Notes: generated by a model not told the origin, from the sequence alone. A stretch of DNA of 64,000 nucleotides from Sphingobacterium paucimobilis HER1398 (GCF_000416985.1 NZ_ATDL01000005.1:47804-111803); one strand, 5' to 3'; positions 53,871-63,638 are shown, counted from the first letter of the stretch. Numbers and translations are program-made.

Positions 53871-55361
53871 TTACTTCTTCATACTACCTGTCTGCCCCAG
53901 TCGCAGATGCCAACTAAAGGCTTCTTCCAGAAGGTGAGGCGTATGTCCACCTCGTATACATGCCCGGTCAAAATAGGATTGTAGTTCTTCTCTATAATCA
54001 GGATGTACACAGTTGTCTATAATCTGCTGAGCCCGCTCCCTTGGAGCCAATCCTCTTAGATCAGCCAGACCAATATCGGTTACCAGAATATCAACATCAT
54101 GCTCGGTATGATCCACATGGGATACCATAGGAAGTACATGCGATATGGCATTGTCTTTAGAGGCCGCCTGGGTCACAAATATACTCAGATAGGCATTACG
54201 AGCAAAGTCTCCCGATCCTCCTATTCCATTCATGATTTTGGTTCCGGAGATGTGTGTCGAGTTAACGTTGCCATAAATATCGAACTCAATGGCTGTGTTG
54301 ATTGCTATAACTCCTAGACGGCGGATAAGACCAGGGGTATTGGAAATATTTTGCGGTCGAAGTACAAACTTATCACGGTAACGTTGGAGATTATCAAAAA
54401 CACGATGATAACAATCTTCAGAGACTGTTATCGATGACGCTGATGCAAAGCTCAGTTTTCCAGAATCAATAAGGTCGAATGTACTATCCTGTAATACTTC
54501 TGAAAACATGGTCAGATCATAGAAGTTACTATCCTTAAATCCCATCAATACGGCATTTGCCACTTTTCCTATTCCTGCTTGAATTGGAAGTAGACGATCA
54601 GTCAGATGACCTAACTTTACCTCATTCTCAAAAAACTGTAAAATATGCCGCGCAATGGAAGAGGTCTTTTGATCGGGCGCTGCTATATCTGCAGGACTAT
54701 CTGTTATATCAGTAAATACAATACCAATGACCTTTGCAGGATCCAAGGGTATAGTCTTACGTCCAATTTTATTCCAAGGAGCTACGATGGGAATCACATT
54801 TCGATGGGGATAATTCTCCGCTTGATAAATATCATGGATTCCGTATACTTCTTCAGGAACCGCAGTATTAATTTCCAAGATCACCTGCTTTGCCAATCCG
54901 GCAAATGTAACCGAGTTACCTACTGAAGTAGTCGGAACAATACTTCCATCCCTATCGATGTACGCTACTTCTATAATAGCGATATCCACTGGAGGAAGGT
55001 TTTCGTTATGTAGGAGCTCAGCACTTTCACTCAAGTGTTGATCGATAAACAAGACCTCTCCGGCATTTATTTTATTTCGTAATGTCCTGTCCACTTGAAA
55101 AGGCATACGCTTGCTCAATGCACCAGCCTCTGCCAACTTGCCATCTGTATCGTGCCCCAAGGAGGCACCAGTCATTAAGGTAATTTTTATATCTTCTTTT
55201 TTGGCTCGCTCAGCAAATGCTGGCAATACAACCTTACTATCACCCGCTTTGGTAAATCCACTAGATCCGACAACCATGCCATTCTGGATAAAGGAGGCTG
55301 CCTGTTCGGCGGTCATCACTTTATGACGTAAAGTTTCTAAACGTATTCTTTCAACACTCAT
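53871..55361 (-). CDS. Succinyl-CoA:acetate CoA-transferase (acetyl-CoA hydrolase/transferase family)
   Basis: A 496-residue class I CoA-transferase that swaps CoA between succinyl-CoA and acetate. Features are VVGSSGFTKAGDSKVV at the N-terminal CoA site, a GIGKVANAVL motif, the Glu-bearing AINTAIEFDIYGNVNSTH, and the GIGGSGDFARNAYL oxyanion-loop block. The terminal HLRLGQTGSM is typical of the SCACT branch. It links acetate metabolism to the citric-acid cycle; sucD lies 3 kb away but in a separate unit. Confidence 0.92.
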   Translation of the reverse strand: MSVERIRLETLRHKVMTAEQAASFIQNGMVVGSSGFTKAGDSKVVLPAFAERAKKEDIKITLMTGASLGHDTDGKLAEAGALSKRMPFQVDRTLRNKINAGEVLFIDQHLSESAELLHNENLPPVDIAIIEVAYIDRDGSIVPTTSVGNSVTFAGLAKQVILEINTAVPEEVYGIHDIYQAENYPHRNVIPIVAPWNKIGRKTIPLDPAKVIGIVFTDITDSPADIAAPDQKTSSIARHILQFFENEVKLGHLTDRLLPIQAGIGKVANAVLMGFKDSNFYDLTMFSEVLQDSTFDLIDSGKLSFASASSITVSEDCYHRVFDNLQRYRDKFVLRPQNISNTPGLIRRLGVIAINTAIEFDIYGNVNSTHISGTKIMNGIGGSGDFARNAYLSIFVTQAASKDNAISHVLPMVSHVDHTEHDVDILVTDIGLADLRGLAPRERAQQIIDNCVHPDYREELQSYFDRACIRGGHTPHLLEEAFSWHLRLGQTGSMKK

Positions 55362-55702
55362 TATTTATAATAATATGATTTTTTATATCTTTCTATCAAT
55401 CAAACAATTTACAATAATATAAATTAAATATCGACCTAAATTATTACATTCTGCCACTAAATTATTGATTCCTATCCAAAGACATATAACCCCTTAATAA
55501 TCAACAATAAAAAAGAATACAAACAGCCTCTACGAGGAAGAAACCAAAGAATTAAACAATTAACTAACAAGCTATTAGCATCGCTAACAATGTTGATAAA
55601 GCGCCCTATTACTGTGCACGAGCACACTTTTTAAGTAAGCCAACACTTACTTTTTGGTATTGTAACCAAAAAAATGGAAATTTATAGCTCAATCAACAAG
55701 TT
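55362..55702. promoter_or_regulatory. 341-bp divergent intergenic region with two tandem hairpins
   Basis: It lies between the CoA-transferase and the AraC regulator. Immediately before the regulator gene are AAGTAAG/CTTACTT (55633-55639 with 55646-55652) and TTTTTGGT/ACCAAAAA (55651-55658 with 55665-55672), overlapping by two bases. They could be an operator (perhaps autoregulatory) or alternative RNA hairpins. The rest is AT-rich with no other recognised feature. Confidence 0.4.
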
Positions 55703-56515
55703 ATGGAAAAGGAATACGTCGATAAGTATTATATGACCGATGTGGATGCATTTGAAGATAGTATATATTGTCATCACGCATTAATGGGTGACAATCATAT
55801 CGAAGAACATCAACATAAAAAAGGCCAGTTTCTGTATACGGAAGGCGGTGTAGTATTTCTTAAGACTTCTGACAAGTCGTATTTTCTACCTGCGAGACAC
55901 TACATTTGGATTCCTTCTGGCGTCAAGCACAGTATTCATCCCAGCTCTTCTCATGTCGTCATGAGAAATCTCTATTTTCCAAAATATGAAACTGACACGG
56001 ATTTTTTTGACAAAATCAACATCTATCCGGTCAATGACTTATTGATCGAATTAATCATGTTCACCAATCGCTGGAACGGCAATATTTTTCCTGTAGAAGA
56101 GCCGAAATATTCCATCGCAAAGGCTTTCAAATTAATCCTACCAGAGTTGTCCCAATCGGAACTACCTTTAGCTCTGCCCTATCCTCAACATGAAAAGTTG
56201 AAAAATATCGTATCATTCCTTGAAAAGAATATATCTGAAAATGTAGGCTTTAAGGATCTCTCACAACGGTTTGATATCAGCGAACGGACTTTGGCACGTC
56301 TTTTCCAAAAAGAACTTAACATGTCATTTATCCAATATTATACCATATTGAGAATGCTAACAGCACTGCGATTATTACTAGATGAAAAGATAAGTGTCAA
56401 CGAAGTGGCACTCCGAGTGGGCTACAGCAGCCTACCGACCTTTAGCAATACCTTCAATAAGGTAATTGGGATAAGGCCCAGCGATTATGTCAAACATCAA
56501 AATACATTACTCTAA
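55703..56515 (+). CDS. AraC-family regulator with cupin sensor
   Basis: A 270-residue regulator. The N-terminal cupin-like domain (about 15-110) has EEHQHKKGQFLYTEGG and PARHYIWIPSGVKHSI. The C-terminal double helix-turn-helix (about 170-268) has DLSQRFDISERTLARLFQKELN and VNEVALRVGYSSLPTFSNTFNKVIGIRPSDY. It lies 14 bp before the DUF1080 lipoprotein and probably controls it or is co-transcribed with it. The ligand is likely a sugar or small metabolite (inference). Confidence 0.92.
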   Translation: MEKEYVDKYYMTDVDAFEDSIYCHHALMGDNHIEEHQHKKGQFLYTEGGVVFLKTSDKSYFLPARHYIWIPSGVKHSIHPSSSHVVMRNLYFPKYETDTDFFDKINIYPVNDLLIELIMFTNRWNGNIFPVEEPKYSIAKAFKLILPELSQSELPLALPYPQHEKLKNIVSFLEKNISENVGFKDLSQRFDISERTLARLFQKELNMSFIQYYTILRMLTALRLLLDEKISVNEVALRVGYSSLPTFSNTFNKVIGIRPSDYVKHQNTLL

Positions 56516-56529
56516 ATAACCTCTATTCA

Positions 56530-57405
56530 ATGAACCTAAAACATTTCTTGACTATAGCCCTAGCCTCGGCTACGCTCCTATCGTGCAATGCCCAAAACAA
56601 ACAAGCCGATGAGACTGTAAAAACTCCTGCTCCTATACAGTTGTTCAATGGGAAGGACATTAACGACTGGACGGCAAAGATCCGCTTTCATGAAGTCGGT
56701 GAAAACTATAAAAACACATTCCGTGTTGAAGATGGCCTGTTGAAAGTACGCTACGATGGCTACGAAGACTTCAACAAACAATACGGACACCTAGCCTATA
56801 ACAAACCATTTGGTTACTATATACTACGTGTCGAATATCGTTTTGTAGGAGATCAAGTCAAGGGAGGTGAAGGATGGGCCTGGCGCAATAGTGGCGCTAT
56901 GTTACATGGACAATCTCCAGAGAGCATGTTGAGAAATCAGGATTTCCCAATATCTATTGAAGGTCAACTCTTAGGCGGAGACACCACCCCGACTTCAGAG
57001 CGTACCACTTCCAACCTTTGTACTCCTGGCACGAATGTATTCTACCGCAATGAACTTTATACTCCACACTGTGTGAGTTCAACATCCAAGACTTATCATG
57101 GAGACCAATGGGTTACAGCCGATTTCGTTGTATTCGGAGATTCTTTAATAAGACATGTACTGGAAGGAACAACTGTTCTAGAATACGCCAAACCTCAAAT
57201 CGGAGGCGGAAATGTAAGCGGGTATGATGAAACGCAGAAAAAAGATGGGCAATTGCTTAAATCGGGATATATCTATCTGCAATCAGAAAGCCACCCAATC
57301 GATTTTCGAAAAGTAGAACTATATGACTTGGAAAGCTACAAAGACAATCCAAAGGCACTAGAAACTATAACAAACACTATCCTTAAAATGAAGGAGAGGG
57401 AATAA
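56530..57405 (+). CDS. DUF1080 (3-keto-disaccharide hydrolase-like) lipoprotein
   Basis: A 291-residue exported protein. The signal peptide ends in a LLSCNAQ lipobox. The concanavalin-like DUF1080 fold begins with the usual LFNGKDINDWTAK and includes NTFRVEDGLLKVRY, GYYILRVEYRF and SGAMLHGQSPESM; the last strand is GYIYLQSESHPIDFRKVEL. Some members hydrolyse 3-keto-glucosides. Pairing with an AraC regulator suggests inducible glycan use. Confidence 0.9.
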   Translation: MNLKHFLTIALASATLLSCNAQNKQADETVKTPAPIQLFNGKDINDWTAKIRFHEVGENYKNTFRVEDGLLKVRYDGYEDFNKQYGHLAYNKPFGYYILRVEYRFVGDQVKGGEGWAWRNSGAMLHGQSPESMLRNQDFPISIEGQLLGGDTTPTSERTTSNLCTPGTNVFYRNELYTPHCVSSTSKTYHGDQWVTADFVVFGDSLIRHVLEGTTVLEYAKPQIGGGNVSGYDETQKKDGQLLKSGYIYLQSESHPIDFRKVELYDLESYKDNPKALETITNTILKMKERE

Positions 57406-57423
57406 ACCTAGGTTTATCGCAAT

Positions 57424-57453
57424 AAAAAAAGGATGCTTTTGGCATCCTTTTTT
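57424..57453. terminator. Bidirectional terminator between the DUF1080 gene and rpsT
   Basis: GGATGC / GCATCC with a 5-base loop is flanked by A7 and T6 runs that extend the stem, between convergent genes. Confidence 0.9.
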
Positions 57454-57472
57454 ATATTCTTAGTAAGAAAAA

Positions 57473-57727
57473 TTACGCTAACTTGTTAACAAACTTTGTC
57501 AACTTAGATTTGTTATTTGAAGCTTTTTTCTTGTGGATAACATTTTTCTTAGCCAAACGATCTAGCATAGAAACTACGCGTGGTAATAACGCTTTAGCTT
57601 CCTCAGCAGAAGTTGTATTACGTAATTTTTTAATTGCGTTACGTGTAGTTTTTGCTTGGTAACGGTTTCTTAGACGCTTCGCAGCGTTAGCTCTAATTCT
57701 TTTAATCGCTGATTTATGATTTGCCAT
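57473..57727 (-). CDS. rpsT: 30S ribosomal protein S20
   Basis: An 84-residue basic, helical small-subunit protein. The [21 protein letters not shown] start (given here to its conserved 20-residue core), the [11 protein letters not shown] segment and the [19 protein letters not shown]-terminal block are diagnostic. It stands alone with a well-formed promoter and a shared terminator. Confidence 0.96.
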   Translation of the reverse strand: MANHKSAIKRIRANAAKRLRNRYQAKTTRNAIKKLRNTTSAEEAKALLPRVVSMLDRLAKKNVIHKKKASNNKSKLTKFVNKLA

Positions 57728-57774
57728 TTCTCTTAGCTATATTTTATTATATTTTTTATACTAAATTCGGATTG

Positions 57775-57805
57775 CAAAAATAACCAGTATTATTCAATAT
57801 TCAAA
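57775..57805 (-). promoter_or_regulatory. Promoter of rpsT
   Basis: On the minus strand TTTG (57802-57805) and TATTTTTG (57775-57782) are separated by 19 bases, the best match in the window to the Bacteroidota -33/-7 consensus. The leader before the ATG is about 40 bases. Confidence 0.75.
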
Positions 57806-57890
57806 ATCTATTTTAAAGTTTTATTTCCACCTGTCCATCGGCTATTAAGACATTATTAGCAAAACGCTTCATTTTTCATATTTTACTCCT

Positions 57891-57898
57891 TAATTTTG
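57891..57898 (+). promoter_or_regulatory. -7 box directly before the SpoU methyltransferase gene
   Basis: TAATTTTG (TAnnTTTG) ends three bases before the ATG at 57902, predicting a leaderless transcript. Confidence 0.5.
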
Positions 57899-57901
57899 GC
57901 C

Positions 57902-58450
57902 ATGCAAAAACTATCAATGGATCAATTGAACCGTACTGATATAACGGCCTTCAAAGCGCAAGAAAAAACACCTATTGTCTTGGTTCTAGACAATGTGCGC
58001 AGTATGCATAATGTAGGTTCGACCTTCAGAACAGCAGACGGTTTCGCATTAGAAAAAATCATACTTTGTGGTATTACGGCCTGTCCTCCACACCGGGAAA
58101 TTGAAAAAACAGCACTTGGTGCGACTCAGTCTGTGGAGTGGAAACACTTTCAAAGTAATCTAGAAGCTATACAATCCCTTAAAGAGGAAGGCTATAAAAT
58201 TTATGCCATAGAACAGGTTTCCAGTTCGATATCACTTCCGGATTTTACCACATCTGAAGATGAAAAATATGCTTTAATTTTTGGAAATGAAGTCCATGGC
58301 GTGGATGAACAGCTCTTGCCCCATGTCGATGGATGCATCGAAGTTCCCCAGTTTGGCACAAAGCATTCCTTCAACGTATCGGTTACTGTTGGTGTAGTAT
58401 CCTGGGATTTGCTCACCAAGATGAAATATTCTTATAAAAAAATGGATTAG
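57902..58450 (+). CDS. SpoU/TrmH-family RNA methyltransferase
   Basis: A 182-residue SPOUT methyltransferase of rRNA or tRNA 2'-O-ribose. Motif 1 is VLDNVRSMHNVGSTFRTADGF (conserved NVGS.FR core), motif 2 FGNEVHGVDEQLL and motif 3 IEVPQFGTKHSFNVSV. The family's usual motif-3 sequence is P..G...SLNVS; here Phe replaces Leu. ATG 57902 is preferred to a TTG two codons earlier that belongs to the promoter box. Confidence 0.92.
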   Translation: MQKLSMDQLNRTDITAFKAQEKTPIVLVLDNVRSMHNVGSTFRTADGFALEKIILCGITACPPHREIEKTALGATQSVEWKHFQSNLEAIQSLKEEGYKIYAIEQVSSSISLPDFTTSEDEKYALIFGNEVHGVDEQLLPHVDGCIEVPQFGTKHSFNVSVTVGVVSWDLLTKMKYSYKKMD

Positions 58451-58485
58451 CCCGCCCTTTATTTCGGGAAGTCATTACAAAATAG

Positions 58486-58493
58486 TAGATTTG
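58486..58493 (+). promoter_or_regulatory. -7 box upstream of sucD
   Basis: TAGATTTG matches TAnnTTTG, 20 bases before the sucD ATG. A partner -33 element is not obvious. Confidence 0.45.
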
Positions 58494-58513
58494 CTCTGCA
58501 AAAAAATAGAACA

Positions 58514-59386
58514 ATGAGTGTATTAGTAAATAAAGATTCAAAAGTTATCGTTCAAGGATTTACTGGAACAGAAGGTACTTACCATGCTTCTCAAATGATT
58601 GAGTATGGTACTCAGTTAGTAGGTGGTGTTACACCAGGTAAAGGTGGTCAATCACACTTGGACCGTCCTGTATTCAATACCGTACAAGATGCAGTAGATG
58701 CTACTGGTGCTAATGTTTCCATCATTTTTGTACCTCCTGCATTTGCAGCAGATGCCATTATGGAAGCAGCAGCGGCAGGAATTGCTTTAATCGTTTGTAT
58801 TACTGAAGGTATTCCTACGAAAGATATGATCCAAGTAAAATCATACTTGAGCGACAAAAACTCTCGTTTGATCGGACCTAACTGTCCTGGTATCATCACA
58901 GCGGAAGAAGCTAAAATCGGTATCATGCCAGGATTTATCTTCAAAAAAGGTAAAGTGGGTGTAGTTTCTAAATCAGGAACTTTAACATATGAAGCAGTAG
59001 ACCAAACTGTAAAAGCAGGTTTAGGCATCACTACAGCCATCGGAATCGGTGGAGACCCAATCATTGGAACAACTACAAAAGAAGCTGTTGAGTTATTAAT
59101 GAATGACCCTGAGACTGAGGCAATCATTATGATTGGTGAAATCGGTGGTGGAATGGAAGCTGAAGCAGCACATTGGATCAAAGAAAATGGTACTAAGCCA
59201 GTTGTTGGCTTTATAGCAGGTCAAACAGCGCCTCCGGGACGCCGTATGGGACACGCTGGTGCTATCGTTGGTGGTGCAGATGATACTGCAGAAGCTAAAA
59301 TGAAAATCATGCGTGAGTGTGGTATTCGTGTTGTAGAATCTCCAGCAGAAATCGGAAAAGCTATTGCGGAAGAATTAGCAAAATAA
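58514..59386 (+). CDS. sucD: Succinate--CoA ligase, alpha subunit
   Basis: A 290-residue subunit of succinyl-CoA synthetase (citric-acid cycle, substrate-level phosphorylation). It has the CoA-binding [19 protein letters not shown] region, [25 protein letters not shown] and the phosphohistidine loop [12 protein letters not shown]. Codon use is strongly biased like rpsA. The beta subunit gene sucC is not adjacent, unlike the sucCD operon of many bacteria, so it must lie elsewhere. Confidence 0.97.
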   Translation: MSVLVNKDSKVIVQGFTGTEGTYHASQMIEYGTQLVGGVTPGKGGQSHLDRPVFNTVQDAVDATGANVSIIFVPPAFAADAIMEAAAAGIALIVCITEGIPTKDMIQVKSYLSDKNSRLIGPNCPGIITAEEAKIGIMPGFIFKKGKVGVVSKSGTLTYEAVDQTVKAGLGITTAIGIGGDPIIGTTTKEAVELLMNDPETEAIIMIGEIGGGMEAEAAHWIKENGTKPVVGFIAGQTAPPGRRMGHAGAIVGGADDTAEAKMKIMRECGIRVVESPAEIGKAIAEELAK

Positions 59387-59406
59387 GCTTCCGTAATTTT
59401 ATATAG

Positions 59407-59438
59407 AAAAAGGCCTCTTTATAACAAGAGGCCTTTTT
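59407..59438. terminator. Bidirectional terminator between sucD and the DinB gene
   Basis: AAAAAGGCCTCTT / AAGAGGCCTTTTT, a 13-bp stem with a 6-base loop. Confidence 0.92.
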
Positions 59439-59439
59439 T

Positions 59440-59940
59440 CTATCCATTACTCAAATCATCAGCAGAAGGACCATATATCCCAGGTACAGGAATATCTAAT
59501 AACCGTAGATAAAGAGACAATTGTCCTCTATGGTGAATGAGGTGATTTTGTATGATAAAACGCATCGCCCCAACTTTTGGCATTTCCGCAATAACGTGAT
59601 CACCAGCACATAGCGTCCACATCGACGACCAATCTTCGTCTGTCAATGAATTAATCATCTCTACATTCTTAGCATATCCTTGTTCCAACACTTCGCTAAT
59701 TTCATTCATATTCGTTGGTTTGAATGGGGTATAATGTTTCTTAAAGTCAAACACACTTTGCCCCAAAGCCTTGTGTACCCAGTTGTGCAGCTCTACGACA
59801 TGGGCAGCCAACTCTCCCGCGGTCATCGATTTAACATGCGGTCTCCAATCGAGATGCTCATCCTTTAGTCTGCTAACGATACGTCTTGTATTTTCGGTTT
59901 CTCTTTCTAATTCAATCAAAAAGCCTTGTTTCAAACTCAT
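59440..59940 (-). CDS. DinB-like four-helix-bundle protein
   Basis: A 166-residue protein of the DinB/YfiT superfamily, which uses a His-triad metal site in a four-helix bundle. Candidate ligands are His in ELAAHVVELHNWVH and in NHLIHHRGQLSLYL; HHRGQL is the family's signature. Members include bacillithiol/mycothiol-dependent transferases; the cofactor and substrate here are unknown. Confidence 0.88.
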   Translation of the reverse strand: MSLKQGFLIELERETENTRRIVSRLKDEHLDWRPHVKSMTAGELAAHVVELHNWVHKALGQSVFDFKKHYTPFKPTNMNEISEVLEQGYAKNVEMINSLTDEDWSSMWTLCAGDHVIAEMPKVGAMRFIIQNHLIHHRGQLSLYLRLLDIPVPGIYGPSADDLSNG

Positions 59941-60021
59941 AATATTTCAAATTTTGTTTCCTCTAATTTAGAAAAAATAGTATTAATACTTATATTGAAT
60001 TCTCATTTGAACCAAGTTACC

Positions 60022-61881
60022 ATGAAAAAAATACTACTTCTGCTTTTACTGTTTCCACTTATCGGCCATCTCTGTGCCCAAGAAGTAAACGAGGCCTATA
60101 TCAGAGCACATTACGACAAGATCGAAGAATACATCCCCATGCGAGATGGAACCAAACTCTTCACAGCAATCTACATTCCCAAAGACAAAACACTAAAACA
60201 TCCTATATTACTGAATAGGACCCCTTATACCGTAGCCCCTTATGGACAGGATAAATATAAAAGTAGCTTGGGTAACTTCGAAAAAATGGCTACCGCTTCC
60301 TATATCTTTGTATATCAAGATGTACGTGGCAAATGGATGAGTGAAGGCACATTTGAAGATATTAGACCTACCAGAACAAAGGAAAACAAACTCCAAATCG
60401 ACGAAAGTACCGACACCTATGATACTATAGACTGGCTGATTAAAAACATCAAGAACAACAATGGAAAAGTAGGTATGTATGGTATTTCTTATCCTGGGTT
60501 TTACGCTACGACTTCGCTAGTCGGCTCTCACCCGGCGCTTAAGGCCGTATCACCGCAGGCTCCTGTGACCGACTGGTTTATTGGTGATGATTTTCACCAT
60601 GGAGGTGCTTTATTTCTTATTGACGCTTTCCGTTTCATGTACACGTTTGACGCTCCACGCCCGCGCCCCATCACGAATGAAAATGGGCCCAAAGGATTCA
60701 ACCTAGAGTCCAAAGATTGGTATAAGTTCTTTCTTGATAACCCTACACTAGGAGAGTTAAAGACAAACTATCTAGGTCACACAGTCAAATTTTGGAACAA
60801 TTTAGCGAAACACAGCACCTTAGACACGTTTTGGACTAGCCGTACCATTACCCATCATCTAAATGCAGTCAAACCAGCCGTCATGGTCGTCGGCGGTCTC
60901 TTTGATGCCGAAGATACCTATGGTGCTTTTGAAACCTATAAACAGATTGAAAGACGAAATCCAAATAACAATAGCATTCTAGTAATGGGTCCTTGGTTTC
61001 ATGGAGGATGGGTCCGTGGCAAAGGCGATTCATTTGGAGATATTAAATTCGATCAGAACACAAGCACACACTACCAAGAGACATTCGAACTACCTTTTTT
61101 TGAATACTACTTAAAGGGAAAAGGGGCCTTCAATCCTGCGGAAGCTAATATCTTTGTCACCGGAAGCAACCAGTGGAAAACATTTACGCAATGGCCACCA
61201 CAGGAAAGTAAAGAACAGTCCCTTTATCTAAACGAAAACAACAGGTTAACTCCGACACCAAACCAGGGGCAAGATAACTACATTGAATACGTAAGCGATC
61301 CCTTAAAGCCAGTTCCTTCACAAGAAGGCATAATCACAAATCGTACCCGAGAATATATGATTGCTGATCAACGTTTTGCTGCGAATAGACCGGATGTCAT
61401 CGTTTTTGAGACCGAAGTTCTATCGACGGATATCACTATGGCGGGTCCAATACAAGCGGATCTACATGTATCAATGACAGGTACTGATGCAGATTTTATT
61501 GTAAAAGTAATCGACGTTTACCCCGATAGCTCGACCGCCATATCTGCCATCAATAAAGAGACTGTGATGCAAAACTATCAAATGCTTGTCCGCGGAGAAA
61601 TCCTACGAGGCAAGTTTAGAAATAGTTTTAGTACCCCTGAACCCTTCATTCCAGGACAAGTGACCAATGTAAAAGTCAACCTCCCTGATGTCGCCCATAC
61701 GTTTAAAAAAGGGCACAAGATCATGGTACAGATACAACACAGTTGGTTCCCTTTAGCCGACCGCAATCCAAATCAATTCATGGATATCTACAAAGCTAAA
61801 GCAGAGGATTATATCAAGAATACACATCGCCTGTATTTCGATCAATCAAAGCCAAGTCGCATCAAATTTTCGACCTTATAA
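60022..61881 (+). CDS. CocE/NonD family hydrolase (X-Pro dipeptidyl-peptidase-like), secreted
   Basis: A 619-residue exported serine hydrolase. The signal peptide (1-19, HLCAQ) fixes the start at ATG 60022; the frame is open 32 codons upstream but without sense. The alpha/beta-hydrolase nucleophile is Ser156 in YGISYPGF, with the YIPMRDGTKLFTAIYIPKD start and QDVRGKWMSEG typical of the family. A C-terminal jelly-roll (about 425-619) completes the X-Pro DAP architecture. Likely an alpha-amino-acid ester hydrolase or dipeptidyl-peptidase. Confidence 0.93.
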   Translation: MKKILLLLLLFPLIGHLCAQEVNEAYIRAHYDKIEEYIPMRDGTKLFTAIYIPKDKTLKHPILLNRTPYTVAPYGQDKYKSSLGNFEKMATASYIFVYQDVRGKWMSEGTFEDIRPTRTKENKLQIDESTDTYDTIDWLIKNIKNNNGKVGMYGISYPGFYATTSLVGSHPALKAVSPQAPVTDWFIGDDFHHGGALFLIDAFRFMYTFDAPRPRPITNENGPKGFNLESKDWYKFFLDNPTLGELKTNYLGHTVKFWNNLAKHSTLDTFWTSRTITHHLNAVKPAVMVVGGLFDAEDTYGAFETYKQIERRNPNNNSILVMGPWFHGGWVRGKGDSFGDIKFDQNTSTHYQETFELPFFEYYLKGKGAFNPAEANIFVTGSNQWKTFTQWPPQESKEQSLYLNENNRLTPTPNQGQDNYIEYVSDPLKPVPSQEGIITNRTREYMIADQRFAANRPDVIVFETEVLSTDITMAGPIQADLHVSMTGTDADFIVKVIDVYPDSSTAISAINKETVMQNYQMLVRGEILRGKFRNSFSTPEPFIPGQVTNVKVNLPDVAHTFKKGHKIMVQIQHSWFPLADRNPNQFMDIYKAKAEDYIKNTHRLYFDQSKPSRIKFSTL

Positions 61882-61913
61882 AAAAAGGGAGCTTGAAATA
61901 AGCTCCCTTTTTT
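61881..61913. terminator. Bidirectional terminator between the CocE and symporter genes
   Basis: A 14-base inverted repeat AAAAAAGGGAGCTT / AAGCTCCCTTTTTT with a GAAAT loop; it overlaps the ends of both convergent genes by a base or two. Confidence 0.92.
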
Positions 61914-63408
61914 ACGACTGAATAATTCTCTTCACTTCATCAAACTCATCTTGAACCTCTTTCGATACCGGCTTACTTAATAAAGACACAGCAACTATCG
62001 TCAAAAAGCTCAGAACAAATCCTGGAATAATTTCATAAACAGCTTTATAACTATGGGGAACATATACCCATAATAAGACTACTGATCCACCAACTAACAT
62101 CCCCAGTAAGCCTGCGAGCGCTGTAGTACGCTTCCATAGCAAAGACAAGACGATCAATGGTCCAAATGCTGCTCCAAAACCAGCCCAAGCGTTACCAACA
62201 AGATTCAAAATACTATCCTGCGGATTTAAAGACAATAGCAGGGCTACTATCGCGACAATGAGCACCGACAGTCTGCTCATAAGCAACATACTTTTAGCCG
62301 AAGCATTCTTATTAAAAAAAGCTTTATAGATATCTTCTGTCATTGAACTCGACGTAACTAAAAGTTGGGAAGAGATCGTACTCATCACGGCCGCTAGAAT
62401 AGCTGATAACAGGAAGCCTCCGATCAATGGATGGAAGAGTACACGAGATAGATGTATAAAAATCGTTTCCGCCATTTCTTTAGAACCGTCGAATGCAAGC
62501 ATACGATTCTGATCAAACTGATAGAGGTAAGCAATACCAAACAGCCCAACCAACATTGCTCCTCCGACTGTAAATATCATCCAGCTTATTCCTATACGTC
62601 TTGCTTTAGTGAGATCCTTCATATTGTCTATCGCCATGAAGCGCACAAGAATATGTGGTTGACCACAATAACCTAATCCCCAAGCCAACAAAGAAGCTAC
62701 AGAAACAGCGGTAGTGCCTTCCAAAAGGTCCAGATAATGGCTTCCTTTGCTCTCAATGATCTCTAGCGTAGTACCCAATCCGCCTATCTGAGAAACAACA
62801 ACTATAGGGATAATAACCAATGCGGTAACCATAATTGTTCCTTGTACAAAATCCGTTAGGCTCACGGCTAGAAAACCGCCTAAAAAAGTATATAGAACCA
62901 CCACTGAGGTTGTAACGAACAAACCTGTATAATAATCTATCCCGAAAGCAGATTCGAAAAGTCGCCCCCCCGAGACCATTCCTGCTGAAGTATATAAGGT
63001 GAAGAATACCAAGATAAGAATAGAAGATACAATTTTCAATAACTGTGTCTTATCACGAAAACGGTTCTCAAAATAAACAGGTAGTGTAATCGCATTCTTG
63101 GCCACCTCCGTATACACGCGTAATCGAGGGGCTACTATCACATAGTTTAAAAAAGCGCCTGTAGTTAGTCCAATAGCTATCCATGCGCTAGACAATCCAG
63201 AAAGATACATCGCACCTGGCAGTCCCATCAGTAACCAGCCACTCATATCAGCAGCGCCAGCAGACAAAGCCGTTACGGCGGCGCCCATTTTTCGTCCACC
63301 TATCAGAAATTCATCCGAATTGCTTGTCGATTTTCTCCAAGAATAGATACCTATTCCTACCATCAGCGCCATATATAATCCAATAGATATTAGTTCGTAT
63401 ACATTCAT
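61912..63408 (-). CDS. putP: Sodium/proline symporter PutP-like (SSS family)
   Basis: A 498-residue transporter with about 13 membrane helices. Features are SDEFLIGGRKMGAAVTALSAGAADMSGWLLMGLPGA (quoted as two adjacent blocks in TM1-2 of the family), FENRFRDKTQLLKIVSS, WGLGYCGQPHILVRFMA and ILAAVMSTISSQLLVTSS. The SAGAADMSGWLL and YCGQPHI blocks match PutP rather than generic SSS sugar carriers. Proline specificity is likely but not proven. Confidence 0.92.
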   Translation of the reverse strand: MNVYELISIGLYMALMVGIGIYSWRKSTSNSDEFLIGGRKMGAAVTALSAGAADMSGWLLMGLPGAMYLSGLSSAWIAIGLTTGAFLNYVIVAPRLRVYTEVAKNAITLPVYFENRFRDKTQLLKIVSSILILVFFTLYTSAGMVSGGRLFESAFGIDYYTGLFVTTSVVVLYTFLGGFLAVSLTDFVQGTIMVTALVIIPIVVVSQIGGLGTTLEIIESKGSHYLDLLEGTTAVSVASLLAWGLGYCGQPHILVRFMAIDNMKDLTKARRIGISWMIFTVGGAMLVGLFGIAYLYQFDQNRMLAFDGSKEMAETIFIHLSRVLFHPLIGGFLLSAILAAVMSTISSQLLVTSSSMTEDIYKAFFNKNASAKSMLLMSRLSVLIVAIVALLLSLNPQDSILNLVGNAWAGFGAAFGPLIVLSLLWKRTTALAGLLGMLVGGSVVLLWVYVPHSYKAVYEIIPGFVLSFLTIVAVSLLSKPVSKEVQDEFDEVKRIIQS

Positions 63409-63488
63409 ATATTTATTTTTATACTGTAAAGATGGAATAAAAACGACTTAAATTGCAATTTAACGGCTAGTTATTTTCAAATAAACAG

Positions 63489-63520
63489 AAAAGCCCCTCC
63501 AGTTTCCTGAAGGGGCTTTG
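63489..63520 (-). terminator. Terminator of the rRNA operon
   Basis: AAAGCCCCT / AGGGGCTTT (63490-63498 with 63511-63519) with a small inner CAG/CTG pairing, followed on the minus strand by a short T-rich stretch, about ten bases past the 5S gene. Confidence 0.8.
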
Positions 63521-63529
63521 TATAAAAAA

Positions 63530-63638
63530 AGGCACCGACCTACTCTCCCACCTGTTACGGCAATACCATCGGCTCTGGCGGGCTTGACTTCTCTGTTCGG
63601 AATGGGAAGAGGTAGACACCGCCGATATAGGCACCTGA
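63530..63638 (-). rRNA. rrf: 5S ribosomal RNA
   Basis: Minus-strand sequence begins TCAGGTGCCTATATCGGCGG and ends GGTCGGTGCC; the ends pair to form helix I (GGTGCC/GGTGCC-like complement), and the CCATTCCGAACAGAGAAG core and the GCCGATGGTATTGC segment are typical of 5S. Length is about 109 nt; ends may be off by two or three bases. Confidence 0.93.

Noticed and set aside
58201..58419. Antisense frames within the SpoU methyltransferase, sucD and DinB region
   Set aside because: Shadows of well-supported genes.
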